The translations under genes and the position numbers were made by a program. Below, piece by piece: positions 1 to 8,100 of a stretch of 62,073 nucleotides of DNA. Position 1 is the stretch's first letter. Each line of letters starts with the position of its first letter. This DNA is from Streptococcus cristatus (lineage in GTDB: Bacteria; Bacillota; Bacilli; Lactobacillales; Streptococcaceae). The stretch covers positions 140,387 to 202,459 of the forward strand of contig NZ_RJNA01000001.1 in the NCBI RefSeq assembly GCF_003943815.1, given 5' to 3'. Below the pieces are notes generated by a model, which did not search any database, had not been told where the DNA came from, and saw nothing but the letters and a program-made list of their open reading frames with translations.

Positions 1-80
1 AGTATCCTGATTTTTTTGCTCGGAGACTTATAAAACAATGGTAATAAGCGTCATTTTATGCTACAATTGATAAGATAGTA

Positions 81-111
81 TATAATTAGAATAAATGAAG
101 AATAGAGGGAG
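81..111 (+). promoter_or_regulatory. -10 element and ribosome binding site for the DivIVA-like gene
   Basis: A perfect TATAAT lies at 81-86, with no convincing -35 box 17 bp upstream. A strong Shine-Dalgarno GAGGGAG at 105-111 sits correctly for the ATG at 116. The in-frame ATG at 95 has no such site, so 116 is chosen as the start. The first 80 bases of the window hold no recognisable gene. Confidence 0.55.
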
Positions 112-115
112 CAGA

Positions 116-964
116 ATGAGACTTAAAAAGACCCTATTTGGTAACTATCGTGCCAAGGAAGTTGAAGAATACATTGAATCGCTAGAAGAAGGATTTGATA
201 GTGAAATTCGTAAAAAGAATGAGAAAATTGAATCTTTACGTAAAAAAATTGATGCTTTAAAGAACCAAGAAAGAGAAATCGGTGAAGCTGTCGTTTATGC
301 TAAATCGCTGATTATTGAAGCACATGAAAAGGCAGAAAAAGAGGCTCAAGAGGTTCTAGAAAAAGCTCAGAAAGACTTCTTACAAGTAAGATCGTCTATC
401 CTTGAAGAAATCGATGAATTGACGAAAAAACGTCTTGAAACGGAACAACTTTATAAGGCGCAAAAGGAAAAGATCAAAGAGCTTCTTAGTCAAATTGGTC
501 AGATTCTAGACGAAGAAACTTTAGAGGGTCAAATTGACATCGCAAGTCTAATCGAGGAAGCTTCGGAAGACGACGAATTTGCAAGCATATTTGATACTCC
601 TTTAGAGGAAGATGAAGCTACGCGTTTGTTTGATACACCTTTGGAAGAAGACGAGGCTTCAAATGAGCAAGTTGAAGCTGAAAGTTTATTTGATGAAGCT
701 TCTCTTGAAGCGCACGAAGAAGAAGTAAACGAATCAGATATTTTTGGTGAGGAAGAAGTTCCAGTAGAAATCTCTGCTCCACAAAAAGAAGTTGTAAATA
801 TTGAGCAAACATTTGCTAAGACAGGTACAGATAGCTCTGTTCCCGTTACTTACTTCACTTCTCCTGTCAAAAAGTCTAAAGACGAAGATAAAGAAAAAGG
901 GAAAAAAAAGAAAGGAAAAATCATCAAACGCCTTTCAAGAATAAAAAAAGATAATCTTTTGTAA
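116..964 (+). CDS. DivIVA-like coiled-coil protein with acidic repeats
   Basis: A 282-residue protein. The N-terminus (residues 5-30, with FGNYRAKEVEEYI) resembles the membrane/curvature-binding head of DivIVA/GpsB-type proteins. It is followed by a long charged coiled coil (about 25-130). The middle (140-225) is strongly acidic and Ser/Thr-containing, with two copies of FDTPLEEDEA at 159-168 and 172-181 and weaker LFDEAS and IFGEEE echoes. The last 35 residues are very basic (KGKKKKGKIIKR). No signal peptide or membrane span is seen, so it is probably cytoplasmic and may bind the membrane peripherally. The stop lies 14 bp before gtfA, implying one transcript. DivIVA proteins organise division and polar growth; any role with the glycosyltransferases is inference. 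The domain call is by eye. Confidence 0.72.
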   Translation: MRLKKTLFGNYRAKEVEEYIESLEEGFDSEIRKKNEKIESLRKKIDALKNQEREIGEAVVYAKSLIIEAHEKAEKEAQEVLEKAQKDFLQVRSSILEEIDELTKKRLETEQLYKAQKEKIKELLSQIGQILDEETLEGQIDIASLIEEASEDDEFASIFDTPLEEDEATRLFDTPLEEDEASNEQVEAESLFDEASLEAHEEEVNESDIFGEEEVPVEISAPQKEVVNIEQTFAKTGTDSSVPVTYFTSPVKKSKDEDKEKGKKKKGKIIKRLSRIKKDNLL

Positions 965-978
965 GAGGAACATGGTTT

Positions 979-2508
979 ATGACAATTTATAACATCAACC
1001 TAGGAATTGGTTGGGCAAGCAGCGGGGTTGAGTACGCACAAATTTATCGTGCAAAATTGCTTCGCAGTGTGGGCTTAGAGGCAAAATTCATCTTTATGGA
1101 TTTTATTTCAGCCGATAATATTGAACATTTGACGAAGAATATCGGCTTTGAAGACTCTGAGGTCATTTGGCTCTATCAGTATTTTACAGATGTTAAGATT
1201 GCTCCAACGACCTACACTCTAGCACAAGTCTTAGCTAGTTTTGATAGAGAACCTCTAGAAATCGTCCGTAATCCTGAGAATAAGACATTTCGGATCTTGT
1301 TTGGAGATAATGATTTCGTAACGTGCTATTCTTGCGATATGGATAATGAACTGATTGAGCGGGCAGAGATTGTTTCGCGTGGCTGTCTCATTCAGAAAGA
1401 ATATTATACTTATACTAAAAACTTTATTGAGTATTATAGTCCTGTAGATGGTCGGGCTCGTCTCTATCAACGGACTTGGCTCAATGAAGACGGTAGTGTG
1501 GCTTACGAAGAGATTATCGATGAGGTAGACGGTAAGCAAGAAACGCAAGTTTATCGTTTTCCAGATCAGGTCTTCTACTCCAAGCAGGAGTTTGTTGCTC
1601 ATTTCATGAGAAGTTTGAAGTTGACAGATAAGGATTTACTGATTCTAGACCGAGAGACAGATATTGGCCAGCCAATCTTCGCCAATAAGGGGGCTGCTAA
1701 ACTAGCTGTCATCGTTCACGCAGACCACTTCAGTGAAAATCCCGCAGAAAAAGAGTATATCTTATGGAATAATTACTACGAGTATCAATTTGAATACGCA
1801 GAAGAAGTGGACTACATTATCAACTCGACGGATGCTCAAACAGAGCTTCTGAAAGAGCAGTTTGCTCAATATACCGACATCAAGCCGAAGAATATTTTAA
1901 CTATTCCTGTGGGTAGCTTGGATCAGCTGCGCCGACCAGAAGGTCAGCGGAAGCCTTTTGGTTTGATGACAGCTTCTCGTTTGGCCAGTGAAAAGCATAT
2001 CGATTGGCTGATTCACTCTGTGGTGAAGGCGCATGAGCAACTACCGGAAATCACCTTTGATATTTATGGTAAAGGTGGTGAGGAAGCTATGCTGCGGAAG
2101 CTGATTTCGGATCTGCAAGCAGAAGAGTATATTCGACTGATGGGGCATCATCATATGACGGATATTTACAAGAATTATTCCGCTTATCTAGCAGCATCGA
2201 CAAGTGAAGGTTTTGGTCTGACTCTGTTGGAAGCAGTTGGCTCTGGCCTGCCCATCATTGGCTTTGATGTTCGTTATGGAAATCCAACCTTTATCCGTGA
2301 TGGGGAAAATGGCTACTTGATTCCTAAGGCTCGTCCAGATGATCTAGATGCCATGACGACAGAGTACGCAGAAAAGATTGTTCAGCTATTAACTCAACAT
2401 TCTCAAGAAGATTTGTCCCGTGTATCCTACGAGATAGCTGAGCCTTACCTTGATGAGCATATTGCCCAGCGCTGGTCTGATCTAGTTCGATCTGCTCAGA
2501 CCAACTAA
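979..2508 (+). CDS. gtfA: GtfA/Gtf1 protein O-GlcNAc transferase, catalytic subunit
   Basis: A 509-residue GT4-family GT-B enzyme of the GtfA (Gtf1) type. In accessory Sec loci these enzymes add GlcNAc from UDP-GlcNAc to Ser/Thr of serine-rich repeat adhesins in the cytoplasm. The N-terminus (NINLGIGWASSGVEYAQ) is typical of the family. A central beta-rich insertion (about 60-200) fits the acceptor/partner-binding domain. The C-terminal nucleotide-binding half carries LMTASRLASEKHIDWL and the EGFGLTLLE signature with its paired glutamates. Length is normal. The start at 979 has an AGAGGAA site just upstream; the nearby ATG at 972 is out of frame. It is followed by its partner gtfB. The expected adhesin, asp1-3 and secA2 are not in the window. 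Confidence 0.9.
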   Translation: MTIYNINLGIGWASSGVEYAQIYRAKLLRSVGLEAKFIFMDFISADNIEHLTKNIGFEDSEVIWLYQYFTDVKIAPTTYTLAQVLASFDREPLEIVRNPENKTFRILFGDNDFVTCYSCDMDNELIERAEIVSRGCLIQKEYYTYTKNFIEYYSPVDGRARLYQRTWLNEDGSVAYEEIIDEVDGKQETQVYRFPDQVFYSKQEFVAHFMRSLKLTDKDLLILDRETDIGQPIFANKGAAKLAVIVHADHFSENPAEKEYILWNNYYEYQFEYAEEVDYIINSTDAQTELLKEQFAQYTDIKPKNILTIPVGSLDQLRRPEGQRKPFGLMTASRLASEKHIDWLIHSVVKAHEQLPEITFDIYGKGGEEAMLRKLISDLQAEEYIRLMGHHHMTDIYKNYSAYLAASTSEGFGLTLLEAVGSGLPIIGFDVRYGNPTFIRDGENGYLIPKARPDDLDAMTTEYAEKIVQLLTQHSQEDLSRVSYEIAEPYLDEHIAQRWSDLVRSAQTN

Positions 2509-2538
2509 GTAGGATTCAGAAAGAAAGGCATAACCACT

Positions 2539-3867
2539 ATGATTTGTTTGTTTGACCGCTATGATCAAGCAAGTTTTGATTTGTTACGTTCATTAAAAGC
2601 AACAGGACTTGATTGTCCTGTTGTTGTTGTACAAGATGATGGCTATCTTTCACCAGATGTCGAGTCTCCTTACAGTTATTTTACAGGAGATTTGGATACG
2701 CCAGAAGGCCGGCCGATTTATTTTAATCTTGTCCCCAAACCGCATCTATGGGAGATTCGCTCCAGCAATGTAAATGGTGAAATCTTGGATATGGGCAAGA
2801 AGCGTGCGAATATTTTCTATCGCCAACCAACGCATGAAAGACGTGTGCGGGCTGTCGAATGGTTGGATACAGAGGAGCAAGTTCGAGCAGCAGATATCTA
2901 TAATCGCAAAGGACGGCTTTTCGCACAAATAACCTACGACCAGACACAACGTCCGACCCATACACGTTATTTTGACCAGAACAATGTCGTGGTCATTATG
3001 GAAAATCATCTGACTGGTGATATCATCTTGACACTTGAAGGAAAGCGTCACATCTTTAAATCCAAACAAGAATTTGTCGTCTTTTATCTGCAATATCGTG
3101 GATATGATACAGATCGTATTATTTATAATTCTCTAGCAACCCCCTTCTTGGTGGCCTACGCTCTTCGTCCTAAAAATGGTCGTGCAGAAGATGTTCTTTT
3201 CTGGCAAGAGCCTATCGGAGAAGCCTTACCTGGAAATATGAAAGTAGCTATGAAAATGCCTCATCGCAATATCCGCATCGCTGTTCAGGATAGGCAGGTA
3301 TATGAGAAAATTCAAAGCTTGGCAACACCAGAAGAAAAAGTCTATTTCCACAATATTGGTTATATTTATGATTACCAGCGTCTTAATAATATGAATCCAG
3401 AAGCCTTGATTTTGACCAATAGTGATCAGCTTGAGCAAATAGAGCAACTCTTGACTCAGCTACCAAATGTACATTTCCATATTGGAGCCATCACAGAAAT
3501 GTCTGGCCATTTAATGGGGCTCAATCGTTATCCGAATGTTTCGCTTTATCCAAATATTCGTCCGGCCAAGGTTGCAGAGCTTTTTGAGAGATGTGACTTG
3601 TATCTAGATATCAATATCAGCGATGAAATCCTCAATGCATGTCGCACAGCTTTTGAGAACAACATGTTGATTCTCAGCTTCAAAAACACTTGCCATAGTC
3701 GTCGATTTATTGCGGATGATCACATTTATGCGCCAGAAAATGTCTCAGGCGTGGTGGAAAAAATCCAAGCTGTCCTTGCTCATTCATCAGAGATGGAAGC
3801 AGCACTTGCTAGACAGAAACAGGCTGCTAATCAGGCTAGTTTGGAGCAATATAAGGCCATTCTTTAA
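2539..3867 (+). CDS. gtfB: GtfB/Gtf2, stabilising partner of GtfA
   Basis: A 442-residue GtfB (Gtf2) family protein, usual length about 440. Family knowledge: GtfB is a GT-B-fold subunit lacking sugar-donor catalysis that binds the acceptor polypeptide and forms the active complex with GtfA. The sequence shows the family's N-terminal FDRYDQASFDLLRSL start, a beta-rich middle, and a C-terminal half resembling the donor domain (RYPNVSLYPNIRPAKVAELF, then DLYLDINI). It lacks the EX7E motif of GtfA, as expected. It starts 30 bp after gtfA with an AAAGG site, so the pair is co-transcribed. Confidence 0.88.
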   Translation: MICLFDRYDQASFDLLRSLKATGLDCPVVVVQDDGYLSPDVESPYSYFTGDLDTPEGRPIYFNLVPKPHLWEIRSSNVNGEILDMGKKRANIFYRQPTHERRVRAVEWLDTEEQVRAADIYNRKGRLFAQITYDQTQRPTHTRYFDQNNVVVIMENHLTGDIILTLEGKRHIFKSKQEFVVFYLQYRGYDTDRIIYNSLATPFLVAYALRPKNGRAEDVLFWQEPIGEALPGNMKVAMKMPHRNIRIAVQDRQVYEKIQSLATPEEKVYFHNIGYIYDYQRLNNMNPEALILTNSDQLEQIEQLLTQLPNVHFHIGAITEMSGHLMGLNRYPNVSLYPNIRPAKVAELFERCDLYLDINISDEILNACRTAFENNMLILSFKNTCHSRRFIADDHIYAPENVSGVVEKIQAVLAHSSEMEAALARQKQAANQASLEQYKAIL

Positions 3868-3878
3868 CCAGATACATG

Positions 3879-3908
3879 AGAACTTGCTTTCGATGAGGGC
3901 AAGTTCCT
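3879..3908 (+). terminator. Inverted repeat between gtfB and the small membrane gene
   Basis: GAACTTGC and GCAAGTTC form an 8-bp perfect stem around a short loop, followed by CTTTAT rather than a clean T-run. It may be a weak terminator or processing hairpin that lowers expression of the downstream 58-codon gene. Confidence 0.4.
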
Positions 3909-3937
3909 TTATGCAGATTTAGTAAGGGAGGACAATC

Positions 3938-4114
3938 ATGCCAGAGAAGAAAAAGGGAATTCTGCAGGAACATATTAACGAGCAACTAGATAATCGTAGA
4001 AAACCGTTGAAAAGAGAGAAGCAAGAGTTTAGTATGATTGCAGTTCTAGGCGGCATTCTTTTTCTTATCACCCTCTTGGTCACAATCATCATGCAGTTGG
4101 GACAATTCTTTTAG
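3938..4114 (+). CDS. 58-residue single-span membrane protein, possibly Asp4-like
   Basis: A 58-codon gene with a very strong GGGAGGA site at 3926-3932 and an ATG start. The first 33 residues are charged and basic (MPEKKKGILQEHINEQLDNR). They are followed by one hydrophobic span (about 34-52, FSMIAVLGGILFLITLLV) and a very short tail, giving a C-terminally anchored topology with a cytoplasmic head. In S. gordonii the small SecE/SecG-like proteins Asp4 and Asp5 follow gtfB, so this could be Asp4-like. A general DUF4044-like streptococcal small protein is equally possible. Coding is well supported by the ribosome binding site, composition and the terminator directly after it; function is unknown. 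Confidence 0.68.
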   Translation: MPEKKKGILQEHINEQLDNRRKPLKREKQEFSMIAVLGGILFLITLLVTIIMQLGQFF

Positions 4115-4140
4115 TCCCTGATATTCTAATCAGAATGATG

Positions 4141-4169
4141 AAAAACAGCAGACTTTCCTGCTGTTTTTT
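4141..4169 (+). terminator. Rho-independent terminator after the gtf operon
   Basis: AAAACAGCAG and CTGCTGTTTT pair around a 6-base loop and run into a T-tract. It ends the gtfA-gtfB-small-gene transcript ahead of holA. Confidence 0.88.
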
Positions 4170-4220
4170 GTTACAATTTATACATGACTAAGAATCAAGA
4201 AAATAGAAGGGAGTGCCACT

Positions 4221-5258
4221 GTGTTAGCAATTGAAAAAATTAAGAAAATCACTCCCGAAAATTTGCCGACCTTAACGATTTTAACGGGAGACGACTTGGG
4301 GCAATTTGAGTTGTTAAAAGATGAGTTTCTGAAGCAGATTCATTATGATCCAGCAGATTTGAATCTTATGCTGTTTGATATGAAAGAAACGCCTTATCCA
4401 GATGTGGAACTGGATTTAGTCAGCTTGCCTTTTTTTGCGGATGAAAAGATTATTATTTTAGATCATTTTGCGGATCTAACGACAGCAAAAAAGCGTTATT
4501 TATCGGATGAAGAACTCAAGTCCTTTGAGCAGTATTTGGAAAATCCTAGTAGCACGACCAAATTAGTCATTTTCGCGGAAGGCAAGCTGGACAGCAAACG
4601 CAGATTAGTTAAGATACTCAAGCGTGACGGACAGATTTTTGAAGCGGCTGAGATTAAGGAAGCAGATTTACGCCAGTATTTTGCCAAACAGGCCCAGCTT
4701 GAAGGTCTGGACTTTGCTCCGAAGGCTTTTGACCACTTGCTGATCAAATCAGGCTTTCATTTTAGCGAAATCAGTAAAAACTTGGCTTTTCTGAAGTCTT
4801 ATAAGGAGTCGGGGCAAATCAGTTTAGAAGACATCGCTGAGGCCATTCCTAAAACCTTGCAGGACAATATTTTTGATTTGACCCAACTGATTTTACAGAA
4901 ACAAATTGATGCTGCACGGAGTTTGGTGCGAGATCTGACCTTGCAGGGTGAAGATGAAATCAAGTTGATTGCTATCATGTTAGGTCAATTTCGAATGTTT
5001 ACTCAGGTTAAAATTTTGGCGGACAATGGTCGATCTGAAAGTCAAATCGTGGCGGATTTATCAGACTATCTTGGACGCAAGATCAATCCCTTCCAAGTCA
5101 AGTTTGCACTCAAGGATGCGCGTGGGCTCAGTCTCAACTTTCTGAAAAGAACCCTGACCTGCTTGATTGAAACGGACTATCAAATCAAGTCTGGCCTCTA
5201 TGACAAGGACTACCTTTTTGACCTTGCCTTGCTGAAAATCGCAACAGGAAACTTCTAA
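4221..5258 (+). CDS. holA: DNA polymerase III delta subunit
   Basis: A 345-residue HolA-type clamp-loader delta subunit, which opens the beta sliding clamp during replication. The N-terminal AAA+-like half contains ILTGDDLGQFELLKDEFL and LVSLPFFADEKIIILDHF, followed by a helical collar domain (about 215-340, with LGQFRMFTQVKIL). Length matches the family. The start is GTG at 4221, preceded by AAGGGAG at 4208-4213; no better ATG exists. It lies directly upstream of sodA, an arrangement common in streptococci. No Walker A motif is seen, as usual for delta. Confidence 0.93.
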   Translation: MLAIEKIKKITPENLPTLTILTGDDLGQFELLKDEFLKQIHYDPADLNLMLFDMKETPYPDVELDLVSLPFFADEKIIILDHFADLTTAKKRYLSDEELKSFEQYLENPSSTTKLVIFAEGKLDSKRRLVKILKRDGQIFEAAEIKEADLRQYFAKQAQLEGLDFAPKAFDHLLIKSGFHFSEISKNLAFLKSYKESGQISLEDIAEAIPKTLQDNIFDLTQLILQKQIDAARSLVRDLTLQGEDEIKLIAIMLGQFRMFTQVKILADNGRSESQIVADLSDYLGRKINPFQVKFALKDARGLSLNFLKRTLTCLIETDYQIKSGLYDKDYLFDLALLKIATGNF

Positions 5259-5287
5259 AAACTTAGCAAAATTTATAAGCAAAATAG

Positions 5288-5316
5288 TTGAAAAATGTGC
5301 GTTTTTACGTTATGAT
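5288..5316 (+). promoter_or_regulatory. sigma-A promoter of sodA
   Basis: TTGAAA at 5288-5293 and TATGAT at 5311-5316 are 17 bp apart. A second TATAAT lies at 5320-5325. Either fits the short leader of sodA, showing that sodA has its own promoter downstream of holA. Confidence 0.65.
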
Positions 5317-5349
5317 TTGTATAATAATAAAGAAAATGAGGACAAGTAA

Positions 5350-5955
5350 ATGGCAATTATTTTACCAGATCTACCTTATGCATACGACGCTTTGGAACCT
5401 TACATCGATGAGGAAACAATGCACCTTCACCATGACAAGCACCATCAAACTTACGTGAATAACGTAAATGCGGCGCTTGAAAAACATCCTGAAATTGGTG
5501 AAGATTTAGAAAAACTGTTGGCAGATGTTGAGTCTATCCCAGCTGATATTCGTCAGGCAGTGATCAACAACGGTGGTGGACATTTAAACCACGCTCTTTT
5601 CTGGGAATTGATGACTCCTGAGAAGACAGCTCCTTCAGCAGAACTTGCAGCAGCGATCGATGCGACATTTGGCTCATTTGAAGAATTCCAAGCAGCTTTT
5701 ACAGCGGCAGCAACAACTCGTTTCGGCTCAGGTTGGGCATGGTTGGTTGTCAACAAAGAAGGGAAGCTTGAAGTAACTTCAACAGCGAACCAAGACACAC
5801 CAATCTCAGAAGGTAAGACACCAATCTTGGGATTGGACGTTTGGGAACATGCTTACTACGTGAAATATCGTAACGTGCGTCCTGACTACATCAAGGCTTT
5901 CTTCTCAGTGATCAACTGGAATAAAGTAGATGAGCTCTACGCAGCAGCTAAATAA
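5350..5955 (+). CDS. sodA: Superoxide dismutase (Mn/Fe type)
   Basis: A 201-residue cytoplasmic Mn/Fe superoxide dismutase that converts superoxide to peroxide and oxygen. The four metal ligands are visible: His27 in LHHDKHH, His81 in [10 protein letters not shown], and Asp163 and His167 in [11 protein letters not shown] before HLNH and the GSGWAWL core are typical of the Mn-using or cambialistic streptococcal enzymes. Length is normal. The start has a GAGGAC site at 5339-5344. It is a single gene between its own promoter and a terminator. Confidence 0.97.
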   Translation: MAIILPDLPYAYDALEPYIDEETMHLHHDKHHQTYVNNVNAALEKHPEIGEDLEKLLADVESIPADIRQAVINNGGGHLNHALFWELMTPEKTAPSAELAAAIDATFGSFEEFQAAFTAAATTRFGSGWAWLVVNKEGKLEVTSTANQDTPISEGKTPILGLDVWEHAYYVKYRNVRPDYIKAFFSVINWNKVDELYAAAK

Positions 5956-5964
5956 TAGAATTAT

Positions 5965-5990
5965 AAAACGGATCGCAATGATTCGTTTTT
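5965..5990 (+). terminator. Terminator of sodA
   Basis: AAAACGgATC pairs with GATtCGTTTT around a GCAAT loop and ends in a T-run. Confidence 0.7.
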
Positions 5991-6016
5991 AAATGCCCTT
6001 AAATTGCCCTTTCTAC

Positions 6017-6045
6017 TTGTTATTTTAATGAGAATCTTTTATAAT
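6017..6045 (+). promoter_or_regulatory. Promoter of the serine hydrolase gene
   Basis: TTGTTA at 6017-6022 and a perfect TATAAT at 6040-6045 are 17 bp apart, about 24 bp before the start codon. Confidence 0.7.
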
Positions 6046-6068
6046 ACTAAAATATTAGGAGAAATACT

Positions 6069-7121
6069 TTGATTAAAAATGACATAAAGAAACTGGCTTG
6101 CTGGTTCGGTGGTGTTTTCTTATTTATTTGTTTTTTGGATCTTTTGGTGGAACCACAGCGAGCCGATAAAAAGATAGCAGAAGCAGGTCAATCAATCGCT
6201 TCTTCACAGGCTACAGAAGGAGAGGAAACGAAGTCTGAGGCGACTGCGCGTGCTAGCAAGACAATGGAAGAGAAGCAAGAGGTGATAGAGCAGGATCTTC
6301 CGACCATGGAAGCCTTGGGCTTATCTTACGATTATGCGAATATGACCTTGCCACAAGTTATTCAGGCTTACATGGATGACATGGGAATTGAATCTTCGCA
6401 GCTTGCTTTTTCTTATAAAGACCTGACGAGTGGGCAAACTTATGCCATGAATGATACCCAGTCTATGACAGCAGGCTCTACCTATAAACTTCCCCTTAAT
6501 ATGTTGGTTGTTGATGAGGTAGCAGCAGGAAAATTATCGCTGGAAGAGCGGTTTGATATTACCAATACCAGCTATGAATACAAGGGAGAGCACGATAACT
6601 ATGTAGCGGCCTTCAATGGTGCCATGTCTATTCCTGATATGCAGGAGTATTCCTTGGTCTACTCTGAAAATACGCCCGCTTATGCGCTAGCAGAGCGACT
6701 AGGCGGTATGGATAAGGCCTACAGCATGTTTGGAAGGTATGGCCGGTCAAAAGCTAAAGTCAAGACGATCAGCAGAGAAAATAAAACAACAACGGACTAC
6801 TATATTCAAGTTCTGGAGTATCTGTGGAATAACCAAGAAAAATACAAGGACATTCTTTATTTTATCGGTGTTTCCTTCCCTGGTGAATATTACAAACGTT
6901 ATTTATACGATTTGACAATTTACCAAAAGCCTGGGTATGTTAGAGAGGCTCTCAATGTTGATGCTATTGTCATGGAGGAGAAGCCCTATATTGTGGCACT
7001 TTATACCGCCTATCTAGGTGGCAGCACAGAAGCCAGTGAGGAGATCAGCGGAGTTGGTATTGATCAGGTCGGTCAAATTGCCTATATCATCAATGAGTGG
7101 CACCGGGTTAATATGAACTAA
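6069..7121 (+). CDS. Membrane-anchored class A beta-lactamase-like serine hydrolase
   Basis: A 350-residue protein. An uncleaved-looking N-terminal span (about 9-28) is followed by a Ser/Thr/Glu-rich linker (30-80) and an extracellular serine-hydrolase domain of the beta-lactamase/PBP fold. The nucleophile motif is Ser137-T-Y-Lys140 (SxxK), and VYSENTPAY offers the S-x-N element. No KTG triad is visible, so it need not be a classical beta-lactamase; a cell-wall or unknown esterase/peptidase role is possible. The start is TTG at 6069 with AGGAGA 7 bp upstream; no nearby ATG fits. It is transcribed alone and ends at a strong terminator. Similar uncharacterised proteins occur in streptococci; specificity cannot be read from sequence. 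Confidence 0.8.
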   Translation: MIKNDIKKLACWFGGVFLFICFLDLLVEPQRADKKIAEAGQSIASSQATEGEETKSEATARASKTMEEKQEVIEQDLPTMEALGLSYDYANMTLPQVIQAYMDDMGIESSQLAFSYKDLTSGQTYAMNDTQSMTAGSTYKLPLNMLVVDEVAAGKLSLEERFDITNTSYEYKGEHDNYVAAFNGAMSIPDMQEYSLVYSENTPAYALAERLGGMDKAYSMFGRYGRSKAKVKTISRENKTTTDYYIQVLEYLWNNQEKYKDILYFIGVSFPGEYYKRYLYDLTIYQKPGYVREALNVDAIVMEEKPYIVALYTAYLGGSTEASEEISGVGIDQVGQIAYIINEWHRVNMN

Positions 7122-7136
7122 TCTAATAGAAATCAG

Positions 7137-7174
7137 AAAAAATACGCTTTAGATGAAAATCTGGGCGTATTTTT
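7137..7174 (+). terminator. Terminator of the serine hydrolase gene
   Basis: AAAAAATACGC and GCGTATTTTT form a stable stem with a 17-base loop and a T-run. Confidence 0.8.
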
Positions 7175-7214
7175 GGTTTTTAATTGCAGTAAAGCTTAAT
7201 GACTTTTAGATTGA

Positions 7215-7293
7215 AATCTATTTAGAAAAAAATCAAAATAGATTTGACAGAAAGAAAAGAAAGATGTATAATCTATTTAGAAAAAAATCTAAA
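7215..7293 (+). promoter_or_regulatory. Strong promoter flanked by an exact 20-bp direct repeat
   Basis: TTGACA at 7244-7249 and TATAAT at 7267-7272 are 17 bp apart, a consensus sigma-A promoter. The same 20 bases (AATCTATTTAGAAAAAAATC) occur at 7215-7234 and 7270-7289, 55 bp apart. The first precedes the -35; the second overlaps the end of the -10 and the start of transcription. Each copy also sits in an inverted repeat: AATCTATTT with AAATAGATT at 7236-7244, and TTTAGA with TCTAAA at 7276-7293. This layout fits a dimeric repressor binding two sites. The likely ligand is the ArsR/SdpR-like protein encoded by the third operon gene's predecessor at 8078, an inference. Confidence 0.72.
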
Positions 7294-7311
7294 CAGTTCA
7301 GGAGAAAAACG

Positions 7312-8100
7312 ATGATTTCCATTCATATCTTGATTGCTATGCTGCTGATTTTAGGGGCAGTCCTTGTTCCTTTGGTTTATTTTAAAAAGACCAAGCACAT
7401 TTCTCTGCTAGTTTTCCTTTTAGGGGGAGTTGGTTTTTATCTGTCTAGTCAGGTTCTGGAAAATATCTTGCATCGTATCGTTTTACAGCCTCAGGCTGAT
7501 GGGACTATTGCTTTGCGGATGGAAAATCCTTGGCTATACGTTCTTTATACTGTTGCTGCGGCAGCTATTTTTGAAGAAACAGGTCGCTGGGTCATCTTTT
7601 ACTGGCTGCAAAAGAAGCGTCCACTGACCTTTGGGGATGGTGTGGCCTATGGCTTGGGGCATGGTGGTATTGAGGCTTTGTTTGTTGGTATTGTCAGTCT
7701 CTTAAACCTTTGGGTTATAGCTCAAGTAGTGACTCAGGGGAATGCTCAGATGCTGGCTCAAATTCCTCAAGCAGTTATTGACAATGTCCGTTCCATGAGT
7801 GCTGGCAGCATCTATCTTTTGGCTCTTGAGCGGATCTTGGCTATTCTTATCCAAATCTTGCTGACCTTCTGGGTTTGGAAGGCGGTCAAGGAGAAGGCTC
7901 CAGTGTATTTTTTAGCTGCGCTAGGACTTCACGCCCTGATTGACTTAGCGCCTTCTCTGGCTCAGGTAGGCTTTCTTCCGCCACTTGCAGTTGAAGCTCT
8001 GCTCTTGGTAGAAGTAGTGGCACTAGTCTTTCTGACCAAGAAAATCTTGAAAGTTTACCTGAAAGAAAGGTCTAATCATGGGGATCAGTCAAACGCTTAA
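7312..8100 (+). CDS. YhfC-family intramembrane metalloprotease-like protein
   Basis: A 262-residue multi-span membrane protein with about seven hydrophobic segments. The conserved motifs are EETGR at 88-92 and GLGHGGIEA at 114-122, the Glu/His signature of the YhfC (DUF2324) branch of CAAX-protease/PrsW-like intramembrane metalloproteases. The ATG at 7312 is chosen because AGGAGA lies 6 bp upstream. An in-frame ATG at 7264 would lie inside the promoter -10 region and is not credible. The stop overlaps the next gene by 23 bp. Being with an SdpR/SdpI-like pair suggests a membrane-damage or bacteriocin-defence role (inference); substrate unknown. Confidence 0.75.
   Translation: MISIHILIAMLLILGAVLVPLVYFKKTKHISLLVFLLGGVGFYLSSQVLENILHRIVLQPQADGTIALRMENPWLYVLYTVAAAAIFEETGRWVIFYWLQKKRPLTFGDGVAYGLGHGGIEALFVGIVSLLNLWVIAQVVTQGNAQMLAQIPQAVIDNVRSMSAGSIYLLALERILAILIQILLTFWVWKAVKEKAPVYFLAALGLHALIDLAPSLAQVGFLPPLAVEALLLVEVVALVFLTKKILKVYLKERSNHGDQSNA

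Noticed and set aside
618..812. Leftward 64-codon ORF inside the DivIVA-like gene
   Set aside because: It is a shadow of the repetitive acidic codons and has no ribosome binding site or recognisable features.
7264..7311. Longer start for the YhfC-like protein
   Set aside because: The added codons overlap the -10 TATAAT and the second 20-bp repeat, so they would not be in the mRNA.
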